A stretch of DNA of 64,000 nt from Vibrio sp. FE10 (GCF_030297155.1 NZ_AP028067.1:1178001-1242000); one strand, 5' to 3'. Positions 7,264 to 15,462 are shown, numbered from the stretch's first letter. The notes: generated by a model not told the origin, from the sequence alone. Translations and numbers: made by a program.

Positions 7264-8229
7264 TTATTTGAATGGGTTCAGCGTAACTGGAGCAACGAAG
7301 AACTTTAGATTCCAATCTGGCGAGTAGGGAACGTATTCTGATGGGTTCGTTGCGCCAACATTCGCATCTGGCTTCATGACGTAGTATTGAAGTTCAATCC
7401 CCCAACGCACAGGCATTGGGCCAACTTTAAACATGTCGATGTAACCAAGGCCGACTGGCACAGTGAATCGGTCTGAGCCGTCCTTTTCCCAATCGATTTG
7501 AATGTTGGGTGTCATGCCGATCAATGCTGTGTTGCTCACTCGATAGTTTAAGAAGTATTGGATATCCGCTTGGTTGGTTGATTCGGTTACGCTGTCGCTG
7601 CCACCCACATCCCACCATTGCTGAGCAAGAATACCGACGTTCCAACTATCAATGTTCATTGGTTGTCCAGTTTCTTTACCTAACCTTGCCACTAGAGCAG
7701 CAGGGCCTACTTGCCATTTATCTTGAGTTAAGCCATCAGTGCCGGTTGGTGCAATCATGGTCGGACCCACACCCCAGATAAAGCCATCGTCACGGTTTGG
7801 AGCTGCAAGAGATAGGAATACTGTATCGCCCATACCGTTTGTACGACCTTCAAAGAAGTCACCGTCTTCGCGATCACCTGGTGCACTGTAATGGTTAGCG
7901 ACGATTCTGTTCACCAAGTTCCATTCACCATCCATAATAGGGACAGGCATTACCGGTTGAAAGCTGAAGCGGTTCTGCATCTCATGGTGGCCATCTTCTT
8001 TCTCTAGGAAGGTGTAGTCATTTTGAGTGATCAGCATCCACACATCCGATACTGGATTTGCCGATTTCTTTGCGGCTTCTTCAACGGATAGTTTTTCTTT
8101 AACGGGCCGTTTTTCTGTAATAGATAGCTTTTCTGTAACAGATAGATTTTCGGCTTCAGCAAGAGCCGAACCTGAGTAAGCCACTGCCGCGCAACTAAGA
8201 AGTAACGGGAGTATTTTATTGTTTTTCAT
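7264..8229 (-). CDS. outer membrane beta-barrel protein, unknown substrate
   Basis: A 321-residue exported protein. The signal peptide is residues 1-24 (cleavage after SALA). A short repeated linker follows (LSVTEK, LSITEK, RPVKEK, LSVEEA, residues 29-52). The rest is a series of amphipathic, aromatic-rich strands (FSFQPVMPVPI, DGFIWGVGPTMIAPTG, WNVGILAQQWW) typical of transporter-like outer membrane barrels, ending in a hydrophobic C-terminal strand that finishes Pro-Phe-Lys. It lies upstream of the adaptor operon on the same strand but is separated by 562 bases, so joint function with the HlyD-like protein is only a suggestion. Confidence 0.7.
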   Translation of the reverse strand: MKNNKILPLLLSCAAVAYSGSALAEAENLSVTEKLSITEKRPVKEKLSVEEAAKKSANPVSDVWMLITQNDYTFLEKEDGHHEMQNRFSFQPVMPVPIMDGEWNLVNRIVANHYSAPGDREDGDFFEGRTNGMGDTVFLSLAAPNRDDGFIWGVGPTMIAPTGTDGLTQDKWQVGPAALVARLGKETGQPMNIDSWNVGILAQQWWDVGGSDSVTESTNQADIQYFLNYRVSNTALIGMTPNIQIDWEKDGSDRFTVPVGLGYIDMFKVGPMPVRWGIELQYYVMKPDANVGATNPSEYVPYSPDWNLKFFVAPVTLNPFK

Positions 8230-8626
8230 TTTCTATACCGTGGGTCGTTTTAATGTCCCGCTATTGTAGAGTTCAAAATGGGAATGTATATAAACCGTAC
8301 GGGGACACAGTGTCACGATAAGTGAGACAATTTGAGCGATGTTGTGTTGAATCGGTCGTTAAATGTCGTGAAAATCTGACGGAGAGTAAAAGCGATTTAA
8401 GAATTGTCTCAAGATACGATATTGGCGTTCGTCATGAGTCCTGTTCATACGGTTGGCCACGATAGCCGCGAGGTGTTTAAGTGGTATTTTACTCATCAAA
8501 TGGAAGCGCTCTACTGTACCGCATGCTGTTTCCTTCTCAGTTTTGTTTCTCGATGGGCGTCGGTTGTTTCATTCTATCGGTTTTACGATAAGATAATTAA
8601 ATCTATCGCCTAATGAGTACAGAATC
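8230..8626. promoter_or_regulatory. divergent promoter region between barrel gene and LysR gene
   Basis: A 397-bp region between divergent genes. The palindrome GACACAGTGTC (8304-8314) overlaps a second dyad, GTGTCAC-N5-GTGAGAC (8310-8328, one mismatch). Such nested dyads between a LysR gene and its divergent neighbour are a common LysR binding arrangement, but no consensus match was made. A 69-codon frame at 8404-8613 lacks any family features and is treated as chance. Confidence 0.4.
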
Positions 8627-9562
8627 ATGAGTAATGACATTCCGAACTTTAACTTATTAGCTGTATTTTGTGCGGTGATGGAGCAAGGCAGTTTGAGTAA
8701 AGCCGCTGATCATCTTGGCACCAATCAGTCGACCATTAGTACGGCATTGGCACGTTTGAAGGCAGAAATAGGACAAGAGTTATTTGTTCGTAAGGGAAGA
8801 GGAGTGGTGCCTACCGCCTATTCTCAAAGTTTGTATGAACAAGTTAAAACACCGATCCAAGAGCTTAACGGCGTGTTTCAAGGCATGACATTGTTTGATG
8901 AAGCCTCTACAGAGCGCAGGTTTGTGGCTTCGGTTCCAGAGCATTTGCAGTGGCTGTTGCTCAACCGGTTTTCTCAGTTGCCTAACCAAGGACTCTCCCT
9001 AGAGGTCTATGATCAACCGGATACTGATGATCAAGTTCACGAAGATCTCCTGACTCAAAAGTTTGATGTGATGATCGACATTGTGTTGCCTGAGCATCCC
9101 AGCACGGTTAGCGAAAAGCTCTATGACAGTGAGTTTGTGATTGTTTGTCGAAATGGACACCCGAGAATCAAAGGCGAGATCACCGAAGCGCAGTATTTGA
9201 GTGAGCAACATGCAGTCTTGGCTAGGACGCGTCGCCAAGTGAGAAGCTTGAGCCACTACACCTCATTAGACTTATCTCGACGTAAGATTGTGATTCACGG
9301 CAGTTCTTTGTTCAATAATTTACTGCTGTGCAGTCAGTCTGATTACATCACGGTTGCGCCGCTGTCATTGGCGATTCAGTTTAAGGATCGTTTTGATTTA
9401 CAGTTATTCAAACCACCTTTCGATTACCAACCGATCTCTCATTACCTCATCTGGTTGAAAAAGCAGAATAACGATCCGGCACATAAGTGGTTCAGAGAGC
9501 AGGTCATCAATACCACGAATGACATGTCTAAAGCGCTCAACAGTTGGCGTTCCGCTTTCTGA
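8627..9562 (+). CDS. LysR-family transcriptional regulator
   Basis: A 311-residue regulator. The N-terminal winged helix-turn-helix (about 6-65) has the typical pattern LLAVFCAVMEQGSLSKAADHL and QSTISTALARLKAEIGQELFVRKGRG. A substrate-binding-like effector domain follows (about 90-300). The ATG at 8627 fits the family start. It lies divergent to the barrel gene and 204 bases upstream of gloA-nemA on the same strand, so either unit could be its target. The effector is unknown. Confidence 0.9.
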   Translation: MSNDIPNFNLLAVFCAVMEQGSLSKAADHLGTNQSTISTALARLKAEIGQELFVRKGRGVVPTAYSQSLYEQVKTPIQELNGVFQGMTLFDEASTERRFVASVPEHLQWLLLNRFSQLPNQGLSLEVYDQPDTDDQVHEDLLTQKFDVMIDIVLPEHPSTVSEKLYDSEFVIVCRNGHPRIKGEITEAQYLSEQHAVLARTRRQVRSLSHYTSLDLSRRKIVIHGSSLFNNLLLCSQSDYITVAPLSLAIQFKDRFDLQLFKPPFDYQPISHYLIWLKKQNNDPAHKWFREQVINTTNDMSKALNSWRSAF

Positions 9563-9633
9563 TTGCACCCCTGCCTTTCGCTTGTCAAATACCACCCATA
9601 GCAAATCATCTGTATTAAGTTCGTCATAACAAA

Positions 9634-9664
9634 AAATTATCACAATGAGAATTTTTGATAATTT
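9634..9664. promoter_or_regulatory. inverted repeat upstream of gloA
   Basis: AAATTATCA (9634-9642) and the exact complement TGATAATTT (9656-9664) flank 13 bases that contain AATGAGAAT, a good half-site of the Fur box. It ends about 100 bases before gloA. It could be an operator for gloA-nemA; iron control is only suggested by the half-site. Confidence 0.35.
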
Positions 9665-9766
9665 CATTTATTTGCTGTCAGTCCGTATATTAACCCTAAG
9701 AAAGAAGTGGATAACCTCCGCTCACGATTATATCGGCTCACGTTGCTGGGCTAAAAAGGGTGAAAT

Positions 9767-10144
9767 ATGAAATTCCTACACACAATGATTCGAGTTGCTG
9801 ATCTAGATAAGTCTATTGAGTTCTACACCAAGGTATTGGGTATGAAAGAACTTGAGCGCCATGACAATAACGATTACCGCTACACCTTAGTTTTTGTTGG
9901 TTACGAGCAAGGCGGCACAACCATCGAACTGACTCATAACTGGGATACCAACGAATACGAAATGGGTAACGCTTTTGGCCATTTAGCATTGGGTGTGGAA
10001 GACATTTACGCGGCGTGTGACAAGATTAAATCGCTGGGTGGCAATGTGACTCGCGAAGCGGGTCCAGTAAAAGGCGGTTCAACACACATCGCTTTTATCA
10101 CTGACCCAGACGGCTACCAAATCGAACTGATTCAACTAGGTTAA
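9767..10144 (+). CDS. gloA: lactoylglutathione lyase (glyoxalase I)
   Basis: A 125-residue glyoxalase I that isomerises the hemithioacetal of methylglyoxal and glutathione to lactoylglutathione in the cytoplasm. Two beta-alpha-beta-beta-beta modules are visible. The metal ligands expected from the E. coli Ni enzyme are in place: His5, Glu54, His72 and Glu120. The signature [14 protein letters not shown] is conserved. It lies 14 bases upstream of nemA, forming an electrophile detoxification pair; E. coli keeps the same two genes together with nemR, which is absent here. Confidence 0.95.
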   Translation: MKFLHTMIRVADLDKSIEFYTKVLGMKELERHDNNDYRYTLVFVGYEQGGTTIELTHNWDTNEYEMGNAFGHLALGVEDIYAACDKIKSLGGNVTREAGPVKGGSTHIAFITDPDGYQIELIQLG

Positions 10145-10158
10145 TCGAGGAAATGACA

Positions 10159-11256
10159 ATGACAAACGCACTATTTCAACCAATTCAACTTGGTAACATC
10201 GAACTAAAAAACCGTATTGTTATGCCTCCGATGACTCGCTCTCGTGCAACGCAACCTGGTAATTCAGCAAACGAAATGATGGCGGCTTACTACGCTCAAC
10301 GCGCTTCTGCGGGTTTGATTGTGGCAGAAGGCACACAGATTTCACCATTGGGTCAAGGTTACGCTTGGACACCAGGTATCTACTCTGAAGAGCAAATCGC
10401 GGGTTGGAAAAAAGTAACCGATGCAGTACATGAAAAAGAGGGCGTTATTTTCGCTCAACTTTGGCATGTAGGCCGTGTAACACACCCAGATAATATCGGT
10501 GGTGAACAGCCAATCTCGTCTTCTGCGATGAAAGCGGAAAACGTAAAAGTCTTCATCGATAACGGCACTGATGAGCCGGGCTTTGTTGATGTGGTTGAAC
10601 CTCGTGAAATGACCAAAGAAGACATCAAAGAAGTGGTTGAGCAATATCGCCAAGCGGCGCTTAATGCAATCGAAGCTGGCTTTGATGGCATTGAACTTCA
10701 CGCGGCAAATGGCTACCTGATTAACCAATTCATTGATTCTGAAGCAAACAACCGTACCGATGAATACGGTGGTTCAACTGAAAACCGCCTACGTTTCCTC
10801 GGTGAGGTGGTTGAAGCTATGGTTGAAGCGATTGGCGCTGAGCGTGTTGGTGTTCGTCTTGCTCCGTTTACTTCGCTAAATGGCACGGTTGATGCGACGC
10901 CTGTAGAAACTTACACAGCAGCGGCAGCATTCCTAAATCTGTACAAGATCGTTTACCTGCATATCGCAGAAGTAGACTGGGACGACGCGCCTGAAACGCC
11001 AAAAGCATTCAAAGCCGCCGTTCGTGAAGCGTTCAAAGGTGTTCTGATTTATGCAGGCAAATACGATAGCGAACGTGGCGAGCAAGCAGTTGCTGAAGGC
11101 GTAACAGACATGGTTGGCTTTGGTCGCCCGTTCGTTGCGAACCCTGATTTACCCGCTCGTATTCAAAATGGTTTTCCGCTGGCTCCGCACGATCCAAACA
11201 CCTTGTTTGGTGGTGCTGAAAAAGGCTTAACTGATTACCCTGAATACGCAGGCTAA
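10159..11256 (+). CDS. nemA: Old Yellow Enzyme-family alkene reductase (N-ethylmaleimide reductase type)
   Basis: A 365-residue FMN-dependent TIM barrel that reduces activated C=C bonds, quinones and nitro-compounds with NAD(P)H. Family motifs: NRIVMPPMTRSRA near the N-terminus, the His/Asn substrate pair in GFDGIELHAANGYLINQFID, and the C-terminal FMN phosphate region VGFGRPFVANPDLP. The ATG at 10159 was chosen over 10153 because GAGG at 10147-10150 is correctly spaced only for the later codon, which also gives the E. coli NemA length. It is cotranscribed with gloA and ends at a strong terminator. Confidence 0.93.
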   Translation: MTNALFQPIQLGNIELKNRIVMPPMTRSRATQPGNSANEMMAAYYAQRASAGLIVAEGTQISPLGQGYAWTPGIYSEEQIAGWKKVTDAVHEKEGVIFAQLWHVGRVTHPDNIGGEQPISSSAMKAENVKVFIDNGTDEPGFVDVVEPREMTKEDIKEVVEQYRQAALNAIEAGFDGIELHAANGYLINQFIDSEANNRTDEYGGSTENRLRFLGEVVEAMVEAIGAERVGVRLAPFTSLNGTVDATPVETYTAAAAFLNLYKIVYLHIAEVDWDDAPETPKAFKAAVREAFKGVLIYAGKYDSERGEQAVAEGVTDMVGFGRPFVANPDLPARIQNGFPLAPHDPNTLFGGAEKGLTDYPEYAG

Positions 11257-11313
11257 AAACTGCTGCCTGAAACAGAGTATTGAGATAGTATCTCGATCCT
11301 GTTAAGAGTTTAT

Positions 11314-11348
11314 AAAAAGCAACCTTGCAGAGTCAGGTTGCTTTTTTT
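11314..11348 (+). terminator. Rho-independent terminator of gloA-nemA
   Basis: AAAAAGCAACCT (11314-11325) pairs with AGGTTGCTTTTT (11335-11346), followed by more T. It lies about 60 bases after the nemA stop and overlaps a rejected TTG start of the next gene. Confidence 0.9.
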
Positions 11349-11367
11349 GTTATTGGATCGAGTAAAA

Positions 11368-12234
11368 ATGATGAACGTAAAAGCAATGCGTGGCGAGCTT
11401 TACCTCTTGTGTGCCACTTTGCTGGCGGGTGTTGGGTGGATTGCCTCTAAGCTAGTGGTTATGGAAATGCCTGGGCCAGTGTTCATTGGTGTACGATTTT
11501 TCGTGGCGAGCCTGATTTTACTGCCATTCTGTATTCATCATATTCGCAAGCTAGCTCTCAAGCAGATCCTGTCGCTTTGTGGCGTTGGTTTATTGTTGTC
11601 AGCCTCATTGCAGGTATGGGTGTTTGCGGTCTCAGTGACAGAAAGCTTGTCGGAAGGGGCATTCATCATGAGCTTGGCGATGATCATTGCGCCATTTGTC
11701 TCTTGGATTCTGTTCCGAGTTAAGCCTAATCGTGCATTTTGGAAATCATTTCCTATCGCGATCATGGGTATGTTACTGCTTACCCTAACCAACGGTTGGC
11801 ACGTTGAACAAAGTCAGATTTACTTCCTATTGGCTTCAATGTTGCTCTCTGTCCATTTTGTGATGAATAAGCGCGTTATTACTAACATCAAGCCAATTGC
11901 TTCGATTTGCGTACAGCTTTTTGTGGTGGGTATCAGTGGGATGGCGTTTGCGTCTATGACCGCTCAACCGGAGTTTGAAATCACCAAAACGCTCATCTTC
12001 TGGTTTATTGTGTCTGCTGTTATCGCGACTTCTATTCGTTACTTATTGCAAACGGTAGGGCAGCACTCAGTGAACATGGAAGTGGCGGCGCTTATCATGA
12101 TTCTAGAGCCAGTCTGGACACTATTACTCAGTGTCAGCATGTTGGGAGAAACGGTAGAAATGCAGAAATTGTTGGGTGGGGCCGTGATTATCGGTTCACT
12201 GTTTTGCTATATCAAATGGTCGCGAAGAAAATAA
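11368..12234 (+). CDS. EamA/DMT-family transporter
   Basis: A drug/metabolite exporter of the EamA type, 288 residues, with ten hydrophobic helices arranged as two five-helix repeats. The C-terminal repeat ends with the typical LEPVWTLLLSVSMLGE and GGAVIIGSL segments. The longest frame starts with a TTG at 11338 inside the nemA terminator. The ATG pair at 11368/11371, preceded by GAG at 11360, is the realistic start. The substrate cannot be predicted. It is single, on the same strand as gloA-nemA. Confidence 0.87.
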   Translation: MMNVKAMRGELYLLCATLLAGVGWIASKLVVMEMPGPVFIGVRFFVASLILLPFCIHHIRKLALKQILSLCGVGLLLSASLQVWVFAVSVTESLSEGAFIMSLAMIIAPFVSWILFRVKPNRAFWKSFPIAIMGMLLLTLTNGWHVEQSQIYFLLASMLLSVHFVMNKRVITNIKPIASICVQLFVVGISGMAFASMTAQPEFEITKTLIFWFIVSAVIATSIRYLLQTVGQHSVNMEVAALIMILEPVWTLLLSVSMLGETVEMQKLLGGAVIIGSLFCYIKWSRRK

Positions 12235-12236
12235 AA

Positions 12237-12256
12237 CCCTCGTTTAAGGCGAGGGT
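12237..12256. terminator. weak hairpin between convergent genes
   Basis: ACCCTCG (12237-12243) and CGAGGGT (12250-12256) form a stem 3 bases after the DMT transporter stop. There is no long T-run on the plus strand; on the minus strand TTTTA follows. It may end either convergent gene. Confidence 0.45.
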
Positions 12257-12293
12257 CTATTGATGTCTAGTTTCTAAGTGCTTTCATCTGCGT

Positions 12294-12349
12294 GAGCTAA
12301 TGAGCTAATGAGCTAATGAGCTAATGAGCTATTGAGCTATTAAGTTATT
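12294..12349. repeat. 8-bp tandem repeat, 7 copies
   Basis: Four perfect copies of GAGCTAAT (12294-12325), two of GAGCTATT and one diverged AAGTTATT lie in a row. They end 3 bases before the stop codon of the MarR gene on the minus strand. Copy number is likely unstable between strains. Confidence 0.9.
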
Positions 12350-12352
12350 GAA

Positions 12353-12781
12353 CTAGACAGCGGCGACCATTTTCTTAAGTAAGCCGATCATCTGTTGTTG
12401 CTCTTGTGCATCAAGCGCTGCCATCAGTTCTTCATTCAACCTAACTGGGATGGGTATTAACACTTCTTCAAGTGCTTTACCTTTCTCTGTTAGGTAGATT
12501 CTAAAAGAGCGTCGGCTGTGTGGGTCAGCTCTACGTTCTACCAGTTCAAGCTTTTCCAACTTATCTAATGTTCGTGTTGTCGTTGAGTTTTCTACTTTAG
12601 ACTTCGCCGCAATATCACGCTGGGTAACCCCTTCTTCTTCCCATAAACACATCAAGGTTGGCCACAATGCGATGCTTAAGCCGTGTTTCTTTAACTCAAG
12701 GTCGAAATCTTTGGTCGCTTTGTTGGCGATCACATTGATCATCCATCCAAAACTATTCTGTCTATCAAACTCTTCTGGCAT
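12353..12781 (-). CDS. MarR-family transcriptional regulator
   Basis: A 142-residue winged-helix dimer. The recognition region GVTQRDIAAKSKVENSTTTRTLDKLEKLELVERRADPHSRR is typical, with the Asp/Arg pair at the wing tip (ADPHSRRSFRIYLTEKG). MarR proteins usually repress efflux or stress genes and respond to phenolic or oxidising ligands. It lies 17 bases downstream of the cytochrome b561 gene on the same strand, so the two may be cotranscribed. The convergent DMT transporter is a second candidate target. Confidence 0.92.
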   Translation of the reverse strand: MPEEFDRQNSFGWMINVIANKATKDFDLELKKHGLSIALWPTLMCLWEEEGVTQRDIAAKSKVENSTTTRTLDKLEKLELVERRADPHSRRSFRIYLTEKGKALEEVLIPIPVRLNEELMAALDAQEQQQMIGLLKKMVAAV

Positions 12782-12798
12782 TCGTTAGTCCCTAATTT

Positions 12799-13440
12799 TT
12801 ATGACATAACAACTATTGCCATCGTAACTAATACCGACGCAATTAGCACCAACAACGCTTTTCTATTTGATGAAAAAGCCAATTGAGTGCCATTTCCGAA
12901 ATGAGCGGTGGATAACGATTGATTTTGTTTGCCTGTGATCATAGCGAGAACCAAAGGCTTTGAGCGCAGTTTGTAGGTCAAGATAGCCAATAAATGCAGC
13001 ACGACAAAAGCGATTAACATACGTGCGGCAATGGCATGAAGCGTGACGAATAGGTCAAAGACATCGTCTGTGATGATGACTTCTGAATACGGCAATGTGT
13101 CGAAGAAACCCGCCATCCCGAGGCCAGTCATGCATTGGACGAACAACGTAGTGATCATGCCTACAACCATCCAAGCACCTAGAGGATTGTGCCCCGGTTT
13201 AGGTTGAACTCGGCCTCGTAAGTACTGCCAAGCAGAGCGAGGAGAACTAACAAATTGCGAAAAACGGCTGGTATCACTGCCAATCATTCCCCAGATCAAG
13301 CGCCACAGAATCAAACTAAACAGTGCTAACCCTAAATATATGTGCGGGCCATTGCCACTAAAGCCAGATACAGCAAGGCCAATAAACAGAGCGGCTTGCA
13401 GCCAGTGATAGAGTCGAGTCGGTAGATCCCAAATTTTCAT
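12799..13440 (-). CDS. cytochrome b561-family dihaem membrane protein
   Basis: A 213-residue inner membrane cytochrome b (COG3658 / Ni-hydrogenase b-type subunit family). The diagnostic start is KIWDLPTRLYHWLQA, whose His12 is a likely haem ligand. Further helices carry His residues (GPHIYLGLAL and LHAIAARMLIAFVVLHLLAIL). Four core helices plus one C-terminal helix are visible. It would pass electrons from quinols to a periplasmic acceptor, and the divergent neighbour encodes exactly such a cytochrome c. The shared 150-bp spacer carries a large near-palindrome. Confidence 0.87.
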   Translation of the reverse strand: MKIWDLPTRLYHWLQAALFIGLAVSGFSGNGPHIYLGLALFSLILWRLIWGMIGSDTSRFSQFVSSPRSAWQYLRGRVQPKPGHNPLGAWMVVGMITTLFVQCMTGLGMAGFFDTLPYSEVIITDDVFDLFVTLHAIAARMLIAFVVLHLLAILTYKLRSKPLVLAMITGKQNQSLSTAHFGNGTQLAFSSNRKALLVLIASVLVTMAIVVMS

Positions 13441-13480
13441 TGTTCAGTTTCCTGCTTGTCATTTTCAAAGTGAGGTTAAT

Positions 13481-13520
13481 TTACAAGACAACAGTTGCGC
13501 ACGCAACAGTTGTTGTGTAA
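13481..13520. promoter_or_regulatory. 19-bp imperfect inverted repeat in the cytochrome divergent promoter
   Basis: The left arm TTACAAGACAACAGTTGCG (13481-13499) and the right arm at 13502-13520 match at 16 of 19 positions, with a 2-base centre. It lies 41 bases from the b561 start and 71 from the cytochrome c start, a sensible place for an operator controlling both genes. Confidence 0.5.
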
Positions 13521-13590
13521 ATTAAATGCATCTCATCGATTACGATTGAAAACTCAACAAATCAACCGACCAATGAACAGGAATGACACT

Positions 13591-14013
13591 ATGAAAAAAC
13601 TGACTATCGCTTTACTTATCGCCGTGCCAGTAATGGCTGTTGCTGCAACTGAAGCCGTGAACAATCGCCAGCAGGCTTTTAGCTCAATTGAAAAGCTCAA
13701 TAAACAAGTGTCTTCAGAATTAGGAAACCGCAATGCAGATTGGAAGAAGGTTGAGGAGTTAAGCCAGAGTTTGGTTGAGCACGGAATCGTATTGAGTAAC
13801 AGTTTTGCGCTGAGTGACACGGGCGGTAAGGCAACAGAAGCGGTGTGGAGTAAGCCTGAGAAATTCAATCAACTGATGTTACAGATGAACCAAGGTTTTA
13901 CAGAGTTAAAGCAAGCGAGTGTCGAACAGAACCTTAGCAAGGCTGAGCGTGGGTTAGATGCGGCCAATAACACATGCCGAGCATGTCATCGTACTTATCG
14001 TTCACGTTGGTAA
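13591..14013 (+). CDS. cytochrome c-prime family periplasmic protein
   Basis: A 140-residue secreted c-type cytochrome. A signal peptide (about 1-19, ending AVAA) is followed by a helical bundle with one C-terminal haem motif, CRACH at 129-133, in the position typical of cytochrome c-prime. The longest frame starts at 13495, but the ATG at 13591 has AGGA at 13579 and starts directly with the signal peptide. It pairs with the divergent cytochrome b561 gene, a combination seen in many proteobacteria and thought to handle electrons or NO stress. Confidence 0.87.
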   Translation: MKKLTIALLIAVPVMAVAATEAVNNRQQAFSSIEKLNKQVSSELGNRNADWKKVEELSQSLVEHGIVLSNSFALSDTGGKATEAVWSKPEKFNQLMLQMNQGFTELKQASVEQNLSKAERGLDAANNTCRACHRTYRSRW

Positions 14014-14040
14014 GTCATTTTGAGGTGCTTAAAAACAACA

Positions 14041-14071
14041 AAGCCTGTGCGAATCGAATCGCGACAGGCTT
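14041..14071 (-). terminator. terminator between convergent genes
   Basis: AAGCCTGT (14041-14048) and ACAGGCTT (14064-14071). Read on the minus strand it is followed by a T-rich TTTGTTGTTTTT, so it ends the barrel gene and possibly helps end the cytochrome c gene. Confidence 0.7.
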
Positions 14072-14080
14072 GATGCTGTA

Positions 14081-14104
14081 AGTAAATAAGTAAATAAGTA
14101 AATA
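14081..14104. repeat. 8-bp tandem repeat AGTAAATA x3
   Basis: Three perfect copies between the terminator and the 3' end of the barrel gene; same class as the repeats at 12294 and 36542. Confidence 0.8.
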
Positions 14105-14133
14105 AGCTAGAGCTTAGCTGAAATTTGGTTAAA

Positions 14134-15276
14134 TTATATGTTTTCACCCAAACTAAAATACGCCAGAACTTCATCTTCGTTGTTGTAGGTGAAGTCCATG
14201 CGCACGTTGATACGTTCTTGGCGCAATAGTCGATAACGTAATCCGAGGCCAACCATGGTCAGAAGATCGCCATCATCAAAGCTATGATAAGGGTCTTTCG
14301 GGTTGAGCCTTTCACCAAACACCTTGCCCACACCAGTTAAACCAACGACGGCTACGTTATTCAAGAAGTTAATCGATGAGCCAGAAATAGAGTAGCGGTA
14401 TTCCATCTCAAGGTTGGTCATGTGCGAGGCGATATGATCCCCTGCGACAAAACCCCGTTGAACGTTTCGCCCTTGTCGACCATAAGTACTGTATGCGCTG
14501 CTTGGTGCATTTTCTGCATCGAGTAGGTATCGAGTCACCCATCGGCTTGCGATGATGTGATTGTCGTTGTGCGTCAAGCTGTAGAAAAAACGGTAGTCAG
14601 AAAACAGCGAAGAGTAGGTGGCATCTTCATCATTGCCTAACCAAGCGCCATGATCTTCATAAGTCAGTTCAAACAAGAAGCCGTGATACGGATAGTAGTA
14701 ATGCTCTCTTTCGTCCCATAAGAATGAAAGTTTTGCTCCCATGTCTGCTTCATACTCTTCATTAAACCCTGTGAGTTTAAGCAAAAGATCATCGCGAGGC
14801 GTCTCCCCTAGATAGCGAGCGGTAGAGTAATTTAACCCAGTGCCCAGATAAATGTTGTCGTAAACCTTAAAATAAAAATCACCATCGAAAGCGTATTCTT
14901 GATGGTTGGTATCGACAAGATCAACCAGTGTTATGTTGGTGCTAGAGAAGCCTATTTCACCAGTGAACCGCAAGGAATCACCGTTTAATAACAGGTCAGC
15001 ATTACCTTTTATGTAGTAGCTGTCGTTCTGGGTATAAGTCAGGGTTGCCGATAAGGTTGATGCGTTTTTGGTTTCACCATCTGCGTAAAAATTGTAGATA
15101 GGAACAACTGAAATCCCAGTATCGACGCTTGGATCGTAGAAGGGGATAGCAATGACACGAAATTGGTCATCCAGTTTAGGTTCTTGTGACTCTCGCGTAT
15201 CAACTTCAATAGCTGAACTGGAGAAACTGGCAACAGTCGAAAGAATGGCTGTTGTCAAAAAAGGGTGTCGAGTCAT
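14134..15276 (-). CDS. BamA/TamA-like outer membrane beta-barrel (surface antigen domain)
   Basis: About 380 residues. A signal peptide-like N-terminus (TTAILSTVASFSSSAIEV) is followed by a 16-strand-type barrel similar to the bacterial surface antigen (Omp85) C-terminal domain. The loop-6 motif appears as VQRGFVAGD. No POTRA repeats are present, so it is a barrel-only member. The frame opens with a TTG at 15315. The ATG at 15276 gives a normal signal peptide, but neither start has a strong ribosome binding site. The function is unknown; an autotransporter-free Omp85 such as a patatin-less or lipid-related channel is possible. Confidence 0.75.
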   Translation of the reverse strand: MTRHPFLTTAILSTVASFSSSAIEVDTRESQEPKLDDQFRVIAIPFYDPSVDTGISVVPIYNFYADGETKNASTLSATLTYTQNDSYYIKGNADLLLNGDSLRFTGEIGFSSTNITLVDLVDTNHQEYAFDGDFYFKVYDNIYLGTGLNYSTARYLGETPRDDLLLKLTGFNEEYEADMGAKLSFLWDEREHYYYPYHGFLFELTYEDHGAWLGNDEDATYSSLFSDYRFFYSLTHNDNHIIASRWVTRYLLDAENAPSSAYSTYGRQGRNVQRGFVAGDHIASHMTNLEMEYRYSISGSSINFLNNVAVVGLTGVGKVFGERLNPKDPYHSFDDGDLLTMVGLGLRYRLLRQERINVRMDFTYNNEDEVLAYFSLGENI

Positions 15277-15435
15277 GTATGGTGTTACGTCCAATGTATA
15301 GTGAATCGCATTCAACTTTCATAGTCGGCGAGCGGCGATAATAACACGTCACGAATACTGATTAATAGCAGGAGAACGGTAGGTATTGGAAATATACCGT
15401 ACAAAAATAAGTGCAATTGATAACATGGACATTAA

Positions 15436-15462
15436 AAATGGTGAGAGGGGATCTCACCATTT
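15436..15462 (-). terminator. Rho-independent terminator downstream of ppiB
   Basis: A perfect 11-bp stem AAATGGTGAGA / TCTCACCATTT with a 5-base loop. On the minus strand TTTTTAAT follows. It lies about 110 bases after the ppiB stop. Confidence 0.8.

Noticed and set aside
7133..7315. 60-codon minus-strand frame overlapping the 3' end of the barrel gene
   Set aside because: Mostly spacer, overlaps a real gene in another frame, no ribosome binding site.
8404..8613. 69-codon plus-strand frame before the LysR gene
   Set aside because: No initiation site, no family features, and it occupies the divergent promoter region.
11338..11367. TTG start extending the DMT transporter upstream
   Set aside because: It lies in the T-tract of the gloA-nemA terminator, so it would not be on the gene's own transcript as a start with a ribosome binding site.
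12294..12349. CRISPR-like or att-like repeat
   Set aside because: Units are 8 bp with no spacers, so it is a simple tandem repeat.
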